The translations under genes were made by a program, and so were the position numbers. This document shows, piece after piece, positions 26,992-36,373 of a stretch of 64,000 bases of DNA. The notes under the pieces are model-generated. The model did no database searches. It saw nothing but the letters and a program-made list of their open reading frames with translations, and was not told the DNA's origin. The stretch is from Vibrio sinaloensis. GTDB taxonomy: Bacteria > Pseudomonadota > Gammaproteobacteria > Enterobacterales > Vibrionaceae. Numbering within the stretch: the stretch's first letter is position 1; every line of letters begins with the position of its first letter. Location: positions 124,001-188,000 of the forward strand of contig NZ_CP096199.1 of assembly GCF_023195835.1 (NCBI RefSeq), given 5' to 3'.

Positions 26992-28089
26992 ATGTTTGAT
27001 AACGTTTATAACGGTAAAAAGGTTTTAGTAACGGGTCACACCGGTTTTAAGGGAACATGGCTCACAACATGGCTATTGAAACTTGGAGCTCAGGTTTGTG
27101 GTATATCTAAAGATATTCCAACTCAGCCATCTATATTTGAAGAATGTAAATTAGAAGATGAAATAGAGCATCATTTTGCAGACGTGCGTGACTTAAATGC
27201 AATTAGAAGTATCATCGAAAATTTTGAACCAGATTTTCTATTTCATTTAGCTGCACAGCCAATCGTGTCTATGTCTTATTCAGATCCTTTAGATACGATT
27301 TCTAGCAATGTCATGGGGACTGCGAATATACTAGAGGTTCTGCGAGGTGTAAGTTTCAAATGTAGTGCTGTTATTGTTACTAGTGATAAGTGTTATGAAA
27401 ATGTGGAGTGGCTTTGGGGGTATAAGGAAACTGATTCACTTGGAGGTAAAGATATCTATAGTGGCTCAAAAGGAGCAGCAGAGGTTATTTTTCACGCCTA
27501 TCAGAGTTCATTTTTTTCTTTAGGTCACAACGTGCGCTTAGCTACAGGAAGAGCAGGAAATGTTATCGGCGGGGGAGATTGGGCTGAGGACCGAATTGTT
27601 GCAGATTGCATGAGGGCGTGGAGTCAAGGACACAAGGTACAGATTCGTTGTCCAGAAGCAACAAGACCTTGGCAACATGTACTTGAGCCACTTAGCGGTT
27701 ACTTACACTTGGGAATGGCCCTATGCAAGGGTCAGGGACTTAGTGGGCAACAGTTCAATTTTGGTCCAAGAGCTGAACAGAATCATACAGTTAAGGAACT
27801 GCTTTCCTCTCTTTCTAAATTGTGGGGTTTTGAAAATGATCTTGACGCTTTCCAAGTTACAGACAACATTCCTTTCAATGAAGCGGGTTTGCTTAAGTTA
27901 AATTGCGATAAAGCATTGTTCCATCTCAAATGGGAAGCGACTTTAGATTATTCTGCGTGTATAGAGCTTGTCAGCGATTGGTACGTTAACTTCTACAAAG
28001 GATCTTGTAATCCGCGGAATTTTACTGATTCACAAATTAATGTTTATGAATCAGTAGCTAGGAAGAGAGGGATAGCATGGGCACTTTAG
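26992..28089 (+). CDS. rfbG: CDP-glucose 4,6-dehydratase
   Basis: 365 residues from ATG 26992, preceded by GGAAAAG about 11 nt upstream; an ATG at 26974 would add six residues inside rfbF. It converts CDP-glucose to CDP-4-keto-6-deoxyglucose. VTGHTGFKGTWLTTWL at the N-terminus is the RfbG nucleotide motif, FHLAAQPIVSMSY and YSGSKGAAEVIFHAY (catalytic Tyr-Lys) follow, and RPWQHVLEPLSGYL is a family block. It overlaps the cupin gene by 13 nt. The later DdhC/DdhD steps for 3,6-dideoxyhexoses are missing nearby. Confidence 0.95.
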   Translation: MFDNVYNGKKVLVTGHTGFKGTWLTTWLLKLGAQVCGISKDIPTQPSIFEECKLEDEIEHHFADVRDLNAIRSIIENFEPDFLFHLAAQPIVSMSYSDPLDTISSNVMGTANILEVLRGVSFKCSAVIVTSDKCYENVEWLWGYKETDSLGGKDIYSGSKGAAEVIFHAYQSSFFSLGHNVRLATGRAGNVIGGGDWAEDRIVADCMRAWSQGHKVQIRCPEATRPWQHVLEPLSGYLHLGMALCKGQGLSGQQFNFGPRAEQNHTVKELLSSLSKLWGFENDLDAFQVTDNIPFNEAGLLKLNCDKALFHLKWEATLDYSACIELVSDWYVNFYKGSCNPRNFTDSQINVYESVARKRGIAWAL

Positions 28090-28538
28090 ACGGGGTTGTA
28101 GTTGAACCGTTGAGCGTTATCAAACATCCTAAAGGTGATATTCTTCATGCACTAAAAGAAAACGAAAAAGCTTACTTGGGTTTCGGAGAAGTATACTTTT
28201 CGACCATACATTTTTCGGAAGTCAAAGGGTGGAAAAAGCATACTAGGATGAATATGAATCTTTTGGTGCCGGAGGGTGAAGTTCGCATTGTCATTTGCGA
28301 TGAAGAATTAAACAGATCAACAGGGGCAGGCTTCCAAGTTGTTCAACTCTCTAGGGGCAATTATGCGAGAGTTACTATACCATGTGGCTTGTGGGTCGCT
28401 TTTCAAGGAGTGTCCCAAGGAACTAACTTACTTATGAACTTCGCTGATATCATGCATGATCCTGAAGAATCCATAAGTGTACCACTCGAAGACATCGATT
28501 TTGATTGGAGCTTAAATGAAGAATATTCGTCTTTCTAA
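28077..28538 (+). CDS. RmlC-like cupin, sugar-nucleotide epimerase family
   Basis: 153 residues, resembling dTDP-4-dehydrorhamnose 3,5-epimerases and CDP-sugar epimerases: PKGDILHALK at the N-terminus, WKKHTRMNMNLLVPEGEVRI with a conserved His, and an IPCGLWVAFQG strand near residue 100. It is shorter than RmlC (about 180) and lacks a clear copy of the RmlC tyrosine region, so it may epimerise at a single carbon or isomerise a keto group. Position between rfbG and an aminotransferase suggests it acts on CDP-4-keto-6-deoxyglucose. Overlaps both neighbours (13 and 23 nt). Confidence 0.72.
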   Translation: MGTLDGVVVEPLSVIKHPKGDILHALKENEKAYLGFGEVYFSTIHFSEVKGWKKHTRMNMNLLVPEGEVRIVICDEELNRSTGAGFQVVQLSRGNYARVTIPCGLWVAFQGVSQGTNLLMNFADIMHDPEESISVPLEDIDFDWSLNEEYSSF

Positions 28539-29616
28539 AGCTTGTATTTCAGAAAAAGAAATACAGCAGGTATCCCAGGTTTTATCCAACGAATACTTGG
28601 GCATGGGACAGGAAACGAAAATGTTTGAGCTTGACTTAGCAAGGTACCTCAACATCCCTGTAGGAAATATTGTAGCTGTTAATACGGGAACATCTGCTCT
28701 GCATATCTCTTTAAGTGCCCTTGGAGTGGGTCCCGGAGATGAAGTTTTAGTTCCTTCATTAACTTATGTAGCCTCATTTCAAGCAATTTCTGCAACAGGA
28801 GCGACTCCTGTTGCATGTGACGTATCTTCTAATACAGCATTTTTAGATGTCAATGAACTTGAGTCTAAGATTAGCAAGAGGACGAAAGTTATAATGCCTG
28901 TGCATTATGCCAGTTCATGTAACGGAATTGATGAAATATATGAAGTTGCTAAAAAGTACAACTTAAGGGTTGTAGAAGATGCAGCACAATCGTTCGGTTC
29001 CAACTACCGAGGAAGGAAAGTTGGTACTTTCGGCGATATCGTGTGTTTTAGCTTTGATGGTATAAAGAATATAACGTGTGGAGAAGGAGGGTTAGTCGTA
29101 TCGTCTGATTCAATTTTCACTGAAAAAGTTCGAAATGCACGCTTACTTGGTGTGCTAAAAGATACAGACATGAGGTATTCCAATAAACGAAGTTGGGATT
29201 TTGATGTAGTGGAGCAAGGCTTTCGTTACCACTTAAGCAATTTAAACGCGGCTATCGGTCGGGTTCAACTGACTAGGATCGATGAGTTTCGAAGGAGACG
29301 CCAAGAACTGGTCAATATATACTTGAACAATCTCGATCTTGTTCCTTTAGAGTTGGACTACCAAGATATAATGCCTCATATTTTCGTTGTACGTGCTAAG
29401 TGCCGAGACGAATTGAGAGAATATCTGACTGACAGTGGTGTTGAAGTAGGGGTACATTATAAGCCAAATCACATGCTGTCGCTTTATCGCGGTGAATTTC
29501 CCTTGCCCATAACAGAGACGCTTAGAAACGAGTTAATTAGTCTGCCTTTACACTGTGATCTTAGCTCAGAAGATGTGTTACATGTTTGTCAATTAATTAA
29601 TGGTTTTTATAAATAA
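28516..29616 (+). CDS. DegT/DnrJ/EryC1 aminotransferase, CDP-sugar context
   Basis: 366 residues. A PLP-dependent sugar aminotransferase: NTGTSALHISLSALGVGPGD, VEDAAQSFGS, and the lysine in SFDGIKNITCGEGGLV. The lysine separates it from the DdhC/ColD dehydrases, which carry histidine there, so transamination is expected rather than 3-deoxygenation. After RfbF, RfbG and the cupin it should yield a CDP-amino-dideoxyhexose (for instance 4-amino-4,6-dideoxy). That is an inference; the enzyme could also use a UDP or dTDP keto-sugar from neighbouring sets. A 152-nt gap follows, the largest in this stretch of the operon. Confidence 0.88.
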   Translation: MKNIRLSKACISEKEIQQVSQVLSNEYLGMGQETKMFELDLARYLNIPVGNIVAVNTGTSALHISLSALGVGPGDEVLVPSLTYVASFQAISATGATPVACDVSSNTAFLDVNELESKISKRTKVIMPVHYASSCNGIDEIYEVAKKYNLRVVEDAAQSFGSNYRGRKVGTFGDIVCFSFDGIKNITCGEGGLVVSSDSIFTEKVRNARLLGVLKDTDMRYSNKRSWDFDVVEQGFRYHLSNLNAAIGRVQLTRIDEFRRRRQELVNIYLNNLDLVPLELDYQDIMPHIFVVRAKCRDELREYLTDSGVEVGVHYKPNHMLSLYRGEFPLPITETLRNELISLPLHCDLSSEDVLHVCQLINGFYK

Positions 29617-29768
29617 ATCACCCCAAGTGGTTGTGTTAATTTATTTCAGGAGTCTTAGTTTTTTGGCTCAAGTGCTATCTAGAAAACTTCTTGTTGTCAT
29701 TGTTTTATCTGCCTTTCTATTACAAGAAGCTTTAATAAGAAATAATAGTTTATAGGACAGGAACTTTT

Positions 29769-30713
29769 ATGAAACCTCCTTTCTTTTCGGTAGTAATTAA
29801 CTGCTATAATGGCGAAGAGTTTTTGTCAGAAGCCTTGGCTTCAGTACTAAATCAGAGTTTTGATGATTTTGAAATAGTTTTTTGGGACAATTGCTCTACT
29901 GATAATAGTAAATATATTCTAGACACTTTTAATGACAGTAGGATCAAGTACTATTCTTCATCTGTAAATACTTCTCTTGGTGAAGCTAGGAATGAGGCGG
30001 TAAAGGCTTGCATAGGAGAATGGATTACTTTTCTAGATGTTGATGATCTTTGGTTTGAGAAAAAATTGGAGATTCAGCATACACTGATCGGTTCATTAAA
30101 TGATGATTATTGCCTGATCTACTCTGGCGTAGAAGAAGTTGATTCACAACTTAACCATATAAGATTTGATTTGCCAAAAAAACATGGTGATGTATCTACA
30201 TCTACTCTCTTAAATGAATTTGATATTAATATGGTTACACCTGCTATACGAAGAACTTTTCTCATCGAAAATAATATTAACTTTAATACTAGAATTAAGG
30301 CATCTGAAGAATACAATCTTTTTTTAAGATTATCTTTATTAGGCAAGGTTTTTGCTACGGACGATATTCTGGGTAAATACCGCTCTTACGAAGAAAGTTT
30401 GACTAATAAACATATTGAACAGTGGTATTATGAACGAATGATAACTATTCTTGATATGTTTGAATTATCCCCTGGTGACTTTATAGAGAATCCTTCCTAT
30501 TATATCAAAGCAATTGAAAGGGGTATATACTACAAAGCAAGATATATGGCTTCATGCAATAAAACTCGTGAATTAAAAGCCTTGATGAAATTTTTGAGAT
30601 ACAGATCCAAAAGCTACTTTTTTCTGTACTTGATTTCTCATAACTTATCGTTCTGGAATTTAATACACAATAGGAAGATTAAGTCCATATTAACAAATAT
30701 AATAATGAGATAG
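29769..30713 (+). CDS. Glycosyltransferase family 2
   Basis: 314 residues of the GT-A family 2 type. FSVVINCYNGEEFLSEALASV at the start is the nucleotide-binding front (about residues 5-25), FWDNCSTDNS near 42, GEWITFLDVDDLW (the DXD motif, about 83-95) binds the metal, and the ASEEYNLFLRL segment near 178 supplies the acidic catalytic region. The C-terminus is basic and may lie on the membrane. AT-rich like wzy, two bases downstream. Likely adds one O-antigen sugar; donor not predictable. Confidence 0.88.
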   Translation: MKPPFFSVVINCYNGEEFLSEALASVLNQSFDDFEIVFWDNCSTDNSKYILDTFNDSRIKYYSSSVNTSLGEARNEAVKACIGEWITFLDVDDLWFEKKLEIQHTLIGSLNDDYCLIYSGVEEVDSQLNHIRFDLPKKHGDVSTSTLLNEFDINMVTPAIRRTFLIENNINFNTRIKASEEYNLFLRLSLLGKVFATDDILGKYRSYEESLTNKHIEQWYYERMITILDMFELSPGDFIENPSYYIKAIERGIYYKARYMASCNKTRELKALMKFLRYRSKSYFFLYLISHNLSFWNLIHNRKIKSILTNIIMR

Positions 30714-30715
30714 AC

Positions 30716-31879
30716 ATGTTTATTTCTCCGTTAAAGATTTATTTTTCGTTTTGGATCTTTCCTCTTGCAATAATTCAGATTCTTGATTTTGAATTGTTTG
30801 TGAAGCCATCTGTTGACCTATACGTGCTTGTTGTTGGTTCTACCTTACTTTTTTTCTTTATGACAATTCTATTTCAGTTTCTCATAAAGGCTAAATCAAG
30901 CCCAAGTTTTACATTGTCTAACAATATAAATTATCCCGTTTTTTTCAAAGCTACTATAGGCCTGTTTTTACTCTGGAGTTTTGTTTATATTGTTAATGTT
31001 GTTGGTTCTGGTGGGCTTCCTATTTATTGGATTATAGTATCTGATGGAAGAACTTATGTCGATTTCGGGCTACCGACACTGGGTGGGCTAAGTAACCTAC
31101 TACGCGCTTTTACATTGACTTGTTTTTTCATAATTTACAAGTTTGGTCCCAAGCGTTCAAAAAAAATCAGTTTATATATATCAATTTTTCTATTGGTAAC
31201 TGCCTTTATCTTCGAAACTGGAAGAGGGAACGGTGTTGTTTTGCTTCTTCATCCAGTAGCGATATATTTTTTGACTCGGAAGTTTACCATTGGTCAACTT
31301 GCACTTTTATTCTTAGTGTTCATCGCTTTTCTTGTTTTTACTGGCTCTATACAAGTCTTACGCTATGAGAATGGTATTGATATGCTATTTAGTTATTTAA
31401 AATCGCAAGGAATAGATATCGGTGATAATTTGCCTTTGGCGCTTTTTATGCCAAGTGTGTTATATATTGTATTGCCAATTGTTAATACAGGCCTAAATCT
31501 AGAATATGCAACATTCTTTGACCTTAATCCTTATTACTCGATGCAAGGTCTGGTTCCCACTATTATACGTGATTTTCTTTTTGTTGAGAAAGATTATGGA
31601 GTATTAGTAAATGCTGCAAATAATGTCACTTCTTATTTTACACCATTAGTTAGAGATTTTGGTTTATATGGAGGGTTGATGTTTAGTTCTTTACTCTTGT
31701 CCTATACTTCTTATGTTTATAGGAAAGCTAGAACAGGCTGTTTATTAAATATATTACTTCTGCCTCCAGTATTTATGAGTGTAACGCTTTCTTTTTTTAG
31801 TTTGTTCTACACTTCGCTAGTAGTGGTGTTGTATCCAATTTTGGCTCTTTTTACTTACAATCTCATAAAGATCAGGTAG
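30716..31879 (+). CDS. wzy: O-antigen polymerase Wzy (candidate)
   Basis: 387 residues, strongly hydrophobic throughout, with about ten to twelve membrane segments and a larger extracytoplasmic loop around residues 240-310 (between VLPIVNTGLNLEY and VRDFGLYGG). No sequence signature identifies it, as is usual for Wzy. Topology, size, AT-richness and the presence of wzx with no ABC-type O-antigen exporter support a polymerase that joins repeat units in the periplasm. It could alternatively be a second ligase-like protein. Confidence 0.75.
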   Translation: MFISPLKIYFSFWIFPLAIIQILDFELFVKPSVDLYVLVVGSTLLFFFMTILFQFLIKAKSSPSFTLSNNINYPVFFKATIGLFLLWSFVYIVNVVGSGGLPIYWIIVSDGRTYVDFGLPTLGGLSNLLRAFTLTCFFIIYKFGPKRSKKISLYISIFLLVTAFIFETGRGNGVVLLLHPVAIYFLTRKFTIGQLALLFLVFIAFLVFTGSIQVLRYENGIDMLFSYLKSQGIDIGDNLPLALFMPSVLYIVLPIVNTGLNLEYATFFDLNPYYSMQGLVPTIIRDFLFVEKDYGVLVNAANNVTSYFTPLVRDFGLYGGLMFSSLLLSYTSYVYRKARTGCLLNILLLPPVFMSVTLSFFSLFYTSLVVVLYPILALFTYNLIKIR

Positions 31880-31882
31880 CTT

Positions 31883-32920
31883 ATGTTTAATGATAAAGTT
31901 TTACTTATTACTGGCGGAACGGGTTCTTTCGGAAACGCAGTGCTAGATCGTTTTCTAAATACTGAGATTAAAGAAATTCGAATCTTTTCGCGTGATGAGA
32001 AAAAACAAGATGACATGCGTAAAAAGTACAACTCACCTAAGTTGAAGTTCTACATTGGTGATGTTCGAGATTATAACTCTATTTTGTCTGCCACTCGTGG
32101 TGTTGACTTTGTCTACCATGCAGCAGCGTTAAAACAGGTTCCTTCCTGTGAGTTCCATCCAATGGAAGCTGTAAAAACGAACGTTCTTGGCACAGAAAAC
32201 GTGCTCGAAGCTTGTATTTCAAATGAAGTGTCTCGAGTTGTTTGTTTGAGTACAGATAAAGCGGTTTACCCAATCAATGCAATGGGTATTTCTAAAGCAA
32301 TGATGGAAAAGGTCATTGTTGCAAAGTCACGTAATATTGATCCTGAAAAAACAGTAATATCGGCGACGCGCTATGGAAATGTTATGGCTTCTCGTGGCTC
32401 TGTAATTCCTCTATTTTTACGCCAAATTGTGAATGGTAACCCCATCACAATTACAGACCCGAATATGACACGCTTCATGATGACGTTGAACGATGCAGTC
32501 GACCTCGTGTTACATGCATTTACGCATGGTGTAAACGGTGATATCTTCGTCCAAAAAGCGCCAGCAGCAACTATTGAAGTATTAGTCGAAGCAATAAAAA
32601 TAATAACTTCAAAGCCAGACCATCAAGTTAATGTTATCGGAACTAGACACGGTGAGAAGCTTTACGAAGCTCTATGTAGTCGCGAAGAAATGTTTGTTGC
32701 TGAGGACCAAGGTGGTTACTACCGAATTCCCTCTGACAATAGAGATTTGAATTATTCTCAATATGTCGAGGAGGGGGAGCAGGACCTAAGCACTATCGAA
32801 GATTACAATTCCCACAATACGGAACGATTAGATGTTGCGGGTATGGTCCAATTGCTTCACAAGTTAGACTTTATTGCGGATATAGAAGCTGGTAGTGTTA
32901 ACGTCCCGGAAGGTGTGTAA
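31883..32920 (+). CDS. fnlA: UDP-GlcNAc 4,6-dehydratase/5-epimerase (FnlA/WbjB-like)
   Basis: 345 residues. First enzyme of UDP-N-acetyl-L-fucosamine synthesis: dehydrates UDP-GlcNAc at C4/C6 with inversion at C5, later also at C3. Motifs: LITGGTGSFGNAVLDRF, YIGDVRDYNSI, VYHAAALKQVPSCEFHPMEA, and catalytic STDKAVYPINAMGISKAMM (S-D-K with MxxxK, typical of this family in place of Y-x-x-x-K). Followed without gap by fnlB and fnlC, which fixes the pathway assignment. Confidence 0.93.
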   Translation: MFNDKVLLITGGTGSFGNAVLDRFLNTEIKEIRIFSRDEKKQDDMRKKYNSPKLKFYIGDVRDYNSILSATRGVDFVYHAAALKQVPSCEFHPMEAVKTNVLGTENVLEACISNEVSRVVCLSTDKAVYPINAMGISKAMMEKVIVAKSRNIDPEKTVISATRYGNVMASRGSVIPLFLRQIVNGNPITITDPNMTRFMMTLNDAVDLVLHAFTHGVNGDIFVQKAPAATIEVLVEAIKIITSKPDHQVNVIGTRHGEKLYEALCSREEMFVAEDQGGYYRIPSDNRDLNYSQYVEEGEQDLSTIEDYNSHNTERLDVAGMVQLLHKLDFIADIEAGSVNVPEGV

Positions 32921-34023
32921 TGAATGTATTGATTACAGGCGCAAAAGGCTTCATTGGTAAAAACTTGTCTTTATTTCTCAAAGAGCAAGGTAAGCACGTA
33001 GTTACTGAAATTGATCGAGATTCTACTGAAAGTGACTTAGATAACGCGCTAGCTAACACCGACTTTGTTTTCCACTTGGCGGGCGTGAATCGCCCTAAGA
33101 ACGATTCAGAATTTAAAGAAGGCAATGCAGATTTAACGTCTCACATTGTCACTACTTTGAAGGCTAACGGTCGTAAAGTGCCTTTGATGATCAGTTCATC
33201 AACACAGGCTGCGAGTGATAATGCGTATGGTGTCAGTAAAGCAGAAGCTGAGAAAATGATAGAAGCTTACGGGCAGGAAACAGGTTCGCCTTATTTCATC
33301 TATCGTTTCCCAAATGTCTTTGGTAAATGGTGTCGTCCAAACTATAATTCTTTCGTTGCTACTTTCTGTCATAACATCCTGAATGACATTGAGATCAATA
33401 TTCACAATGCAAATGCGCCCGTTACGTTGGTTTACATTGATGATGTTTGTAAATGTTTGATGAACTTACTAGATGGAGATACGCCCTCTGGTTCCGCTCA
33501 GGTTACACCCGAGTATCCAACAACGGTCGGTTATGTTGCAGATACGCTTGAACGCTTCAAAGAAAGCCGCGATACCTTAATCACTGAAAATGTGGGTGTG
33601 GGTCTAGAGCGAGCTCTGTATTCGACTTACTTAAGCTATATGCAGCCTAGTCAATTCAGTTACGCCATTCCAAGTTATGGGGACGAAAGAGGTGTCTTTA
33701 GTGAAGTGCTTAAGACAAAGCAATCTGGTCAATTCTCGTTCTTTACTGCTCATCCAGGTATCACTCGTGGTGGTCATTACCATCATACTAAGAATGAAAA
33801 ATTTCTAGTGATCAAAGGCCAAGCTTTATTCAAGTTTGAGCATGTGATCACCGGCGAGCGTTATGAACTAAGCGTAGACAGCAAAACTCCAGAGATTGTT
33901 GAAACGGTTCCTGGATGGTCACACGATGTAACAAACGTTGGTTCTGAAGAGCTGATTGTTATGTTATGGGCGAATGAAATCTTTGATCGAAAAGCCCCAG
34001 ATACAATTGCCAAACCTCTGTAA
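32920..34023 (+). CDS. fnlB: UDP-4-keto-6-deoxyhexose reductase with cupin domain (FnlB/WbjC/CapF-like)
   Basis: 367 residues in two domains: an SDR reductase (LITGAKGFIGKNLSLFL at the start, YGVSKAEAEKMIEAY near residue 104) and, from about 245, a cupin (FFTAHPGITRGGHYHHTKNE with metal-binding histidines, GWSHDVTNVGSEELIVML). This is the CapF layout: the cupin epimerises C3 and the SDR reduces C4. Shares one base with fnlA (TAATG) and is 6 nt from fnlC. Confidence 0.93.
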   Translation: MNVLITGAKGFIGKNLSLFLKEQGKHVVTEIDRDSTESDLDNALANTDFVFHLAGVNRPKNDSEFKEGNADLTSHIVTTLKANGRKVPLMISSSTQAASDNAYGVSKAEAEKMIEAYGQETGSPYFIYRFPNVFGKWCRPNYNSFVATFCHNILNDIEINIHNANAPVTLVYIDDVCKCLMNLLDGDTPSGSAQVTPEYPTTVGYVADTLERFKESRDTLITENVGVGLERALYSTYLSYMQPSQFSYAIPSYGDERGVFSEVLKTKQSGQFSFFTAHPGITRGGHYHHTKNEKFLVIKGQALFKFEHVITGERYELSVDSKTPEIVETVPGWSHDVTNVGSEELIVMLWANEIFDRKAPDTIAKPL

Positions 34024-34029
34024 GGTAAA

Positions 34030-35163
34030 ATGATGAAAAAAATGAAAGTAATGTCAGTGGTTGGCACCCGACCTGAAATTATTCGTTTGTCCCGTGTACT
34101 TGCTAAGTTGGATGAGCATTGCGAACACATCCTAGTACACACTGGACAAAACTATGACTTCGAGCTAAATGAAGTTTTCTTTAATGATCTTGGCGTTCGA
34201 AAGCCAGATTATTTCCTAAGTGCCGCAGGTAAAAATGCAGCAGAAACCATAGGTCAAGTAATTATCAAAGTTGATGAAGTGCTTGAGCAAGTAAAGCCAG
34301 AAGCAATGCTTGTACTAGGCGATACTAATTCCTGTATCTCTGCTATCCCTGCAAAGCGTCGCAAAGTGCCAATATTCCACATGGAGGCGGGGAACCGGTG
34401 CTTTGACCAGCGTGTGCCGGAAGAAACCAATCGTCGTATCGTCGACCATACTTCAGACATTAACCTTACCTATAGCTCTATCGCGAGAGACTACTTGCTT
34501 GCTGAAGGGTTGCCTGCTGATCGCGTGATCAAAACGGGCAGTCCAATGTTTGAAGTGCTGACGCACTACATGCCGCAAATCGATGGCTCAGACGTACTAA
34601 AGCGTCTTCAGTTAGAGCAGGGTGAGTTCTTTGTTGTGAGTGCTCATCGAGAAGAAAATGTCGACTCACCAAAACAACTCGTTAAGTTGGCGGAAACGTT
34701 GAATACTGTGGCAGCTCATTACGGCTTGCCTGTTATTGTGTCAACGCACCCAAGAACGCGTAATCGCATTGAAGCTCAAGGTATAGACTTCCATCCTAAT
34801 ATCCAGCTATTAAAACCTTTAGGTTTTCACGATTACAATCATCTGCAAAAAAATGCCAAAGCAGTACTTTCTGATAGTGGCACTATCAATGAAGAGTCTT
34901 CAATCATGAATTTCCCTGCCTTGAATTTACGAGAAGCGCATGAGCGTCCTGAAGGTATGGAAGAAGCGTCGGTTATGATGGTTGGTTTAGGAGTTGAGAG
35001 AGTCATGCAAGGGCTTCAAATCCTTGAAAGCCAGCCTAGTGGTGATGCCCGTTTACTGCGTCAAGTCTATGATTACTCGATGCCAAATGTGTCAGATAAA
35101 GTGGTGAGAATCATTCATTCATATACAGATTATGTGAAGCGCGTAGTTTGGAAAGAGTACTAG
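34030..35163 (+). CDS. fnlC: UDP-N-acetyl-L-talosamine/GlcNAc 2-epimerase (FnlC/WbjD/CapG-like)
   Basis: 377 residues from ATG 34030 (a second ATG follows at 34033). Last step to UDP-L-FucNAc: epimerisation at C2. Motifs: VVGTRPEIIRLSRVL, HTGQNYD, LVLGDTNSCISA, HMEAGNRCFDQRVPEETNRR, SAHREENVD and LSDSGTINEESS, the UDP-sugar 2-epimerase set. The NRCFD form after EAG distinguishes FnlC from the GlcNAc 2-epimerase WecB, which has LRTG-like sequence there. Adjoins the wbuB-like gene by 1 nt. Confidence 0.93.
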   Translation: MMKKMKVMSVVGTRPEIIRLSRVLAKLDEHCEHILVHTGQNYDFELNEVFFNDLGVRKPDYFLSAAGKNAAETIGQVIIKVDEVLEQVKPEAMLVLGDTNSCISAIPAKRRKVPIFHMEAGNRCFDQRVPEETNRRIVDHTSDINLTYSSIARDYLLAEGLPADRVIKTGSPMFEVLTHYMPQIDGSDVLKRLQLEQGEFFVVSAHREENVDSPKQLVKLAETLNTVAAHYGLPVIVSTHPRTRNRIEAQGIDFHPNIQLLKPLGFHDYNHLQKNAKAVLSDSGTINEESSIMNFPALNLREAHERPEGMEEASVMMVGLGVERVMQGLQILESQPSGDARLLRQVYDYSMPNVSDKVVRIIHSYTDYVKRVVWKEY

Positions 35164-35164
35164 T

Positions 35165-36373
35165 TTGAAAAAAATAATCATCCTAGCTGAATACATAGGA
35201 GAGAACCATAACTCTACCGCGTATTACTGGTCTCAAATCAGTAAGCATCTTAAGAATGACTACCATGTTGTGCTCATTGCGCCCGAAAATGAGCATTCAA
35301 TCTCGTTTGTTGCTCAGTATGATATCGACGCACGACTGGTGAAACTGGCTAAGCACAATAAAAATAAGCTGCTGTCTCGTTTGCTTGGTCAAGCCAAGCA
35401 AACTGCCAGTTTTCTGTCTGCTGTAAAGCGCGAAATCGTGGATGCCGATTTAATTTTCTCTGGTACCAACCCTATCGTGACCATGGCAAGTTTGTCGCTC
35501 ATGAAGTGGCGCTATCGGTTTCAATGGTTGGTGCTTGTCCACGATGTTTTCCCCAATAATTTGGTGCCGGCCAAAGTCATCTCTCCAAAGGGATTGATTT
35601 ACAAAGCGTTGTTGGCGTGGTCTAAAAAAATGTATTCCTCTCCAAATCGACTTATTGTGATAGGCCGAGATATGAAAGCTTTGTTGAGTGACAAAATTGG
35701 CAACTCAGCCAGTATAGACTTCGTCCCCAACTGGGCTTCTACAGAGAAAATAGCCGTAGAACCCAAGTCAAGTAATGAAATCATTGCTGAGTTAGGCTGG
35801 CAAAACAATGTGGTTTACCAGTTTTTTGGCAATATGGGGCGCCTGCAAGGGATCGCTCAATTGTTGGATGCGATAGAGTTGTCTAAGAATACTGGTTCAA
35901 GGTTTCTGTTTATCGGGTGCGGTTCAGAGTCAGCAATGATTCGCCATCAAATCTACAAGATTAATAAAGATTGTGGCTATAAAAAGGCTCACTTTTTTGG
36001 TCGTCTGGATTTGGCAAAGAATCATATCGGCTTAAATGCGTGTGATGTCTCTTTAGTGACTTTATCGAGCAACATGTATGGGTTAGGAGTGCCGAGCAAA
36101 GCGTATTTTTCAATGGCTGCCAATAAACCGATTTTATATGTAGGAGAGCCAAAATCTGAGCTAGCTTTACTTCTCGCAGAACATCACATTGGTTGGACTT
36201 GTGAGCCCAACCAACCTAGGCAATTGGCTGATAAATTAGACTCCATAACCGAGCAATTCTCTGAAAACGGCGCTGAGTTTATGCAGCCTCGTGCAGTGCT
36301 GGCGAGCAACTTCTCTGAGGATATGGCTCTGCAGAGTATTAAACATTCAGTGGACGCAACAATTACCCCATGA
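35165..36373 (+). CDS. wbuB: L-fucosamine transferase, WbuB-like
   Basis: 402 residues with a TTG start one base after the fnlC stop. A family 4 glycosyltransferase: IILAEYIGENHNSTAYYW at the N-terminus is typical of WbuB, then LVHDVFPNNLVPAKV, FFGNMGRLQGIAQLLDA (start of the donor domain) and VTLSSNMYGLGVPSKAYFSM (donor-site glutamate replaced by a LGVPSK motif, as in WbuB). Position after fnlABC supports transfer of L-FucNAc onto the lipid-linked acceptor. Overlaps the next SDR gene by ATGA. Confidence 0.87.
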   Translation: MKKIIILAEYIGENHNSTAYYWSQISKHLKNDYHVVLIAPENEHSISFVAQYDIDARLVKLAKHNKNKLLSRLLGQAKQTASFLSAVKREIVDADLIFSGTNPIVTMASLSLMKWRYRFQWLVLVHDVFPNNLVPAKVISPKGLIYKALLAWSKKMYSSPNRLIVIGRDMKALLSDKIGNSASIDFVPNWASTEKIAVEPKSSNEIIAELGWQNNVVYQFFGNMGRLQGIAQLLDAIELSKNTGSRFLFIGCGSESAMIRHQIYKINKDCGYKKAHFFGRLDLAKNHIGLNACDVSLVTLSSNMYGLGVPSKAYFSMAANKPILYVGEPKSELALLLAEHHIGWTCEPNQPRQLADKLDSITEQFSENGAEFMQPRAVLASNFSEDMALQSIKHSVDATITP

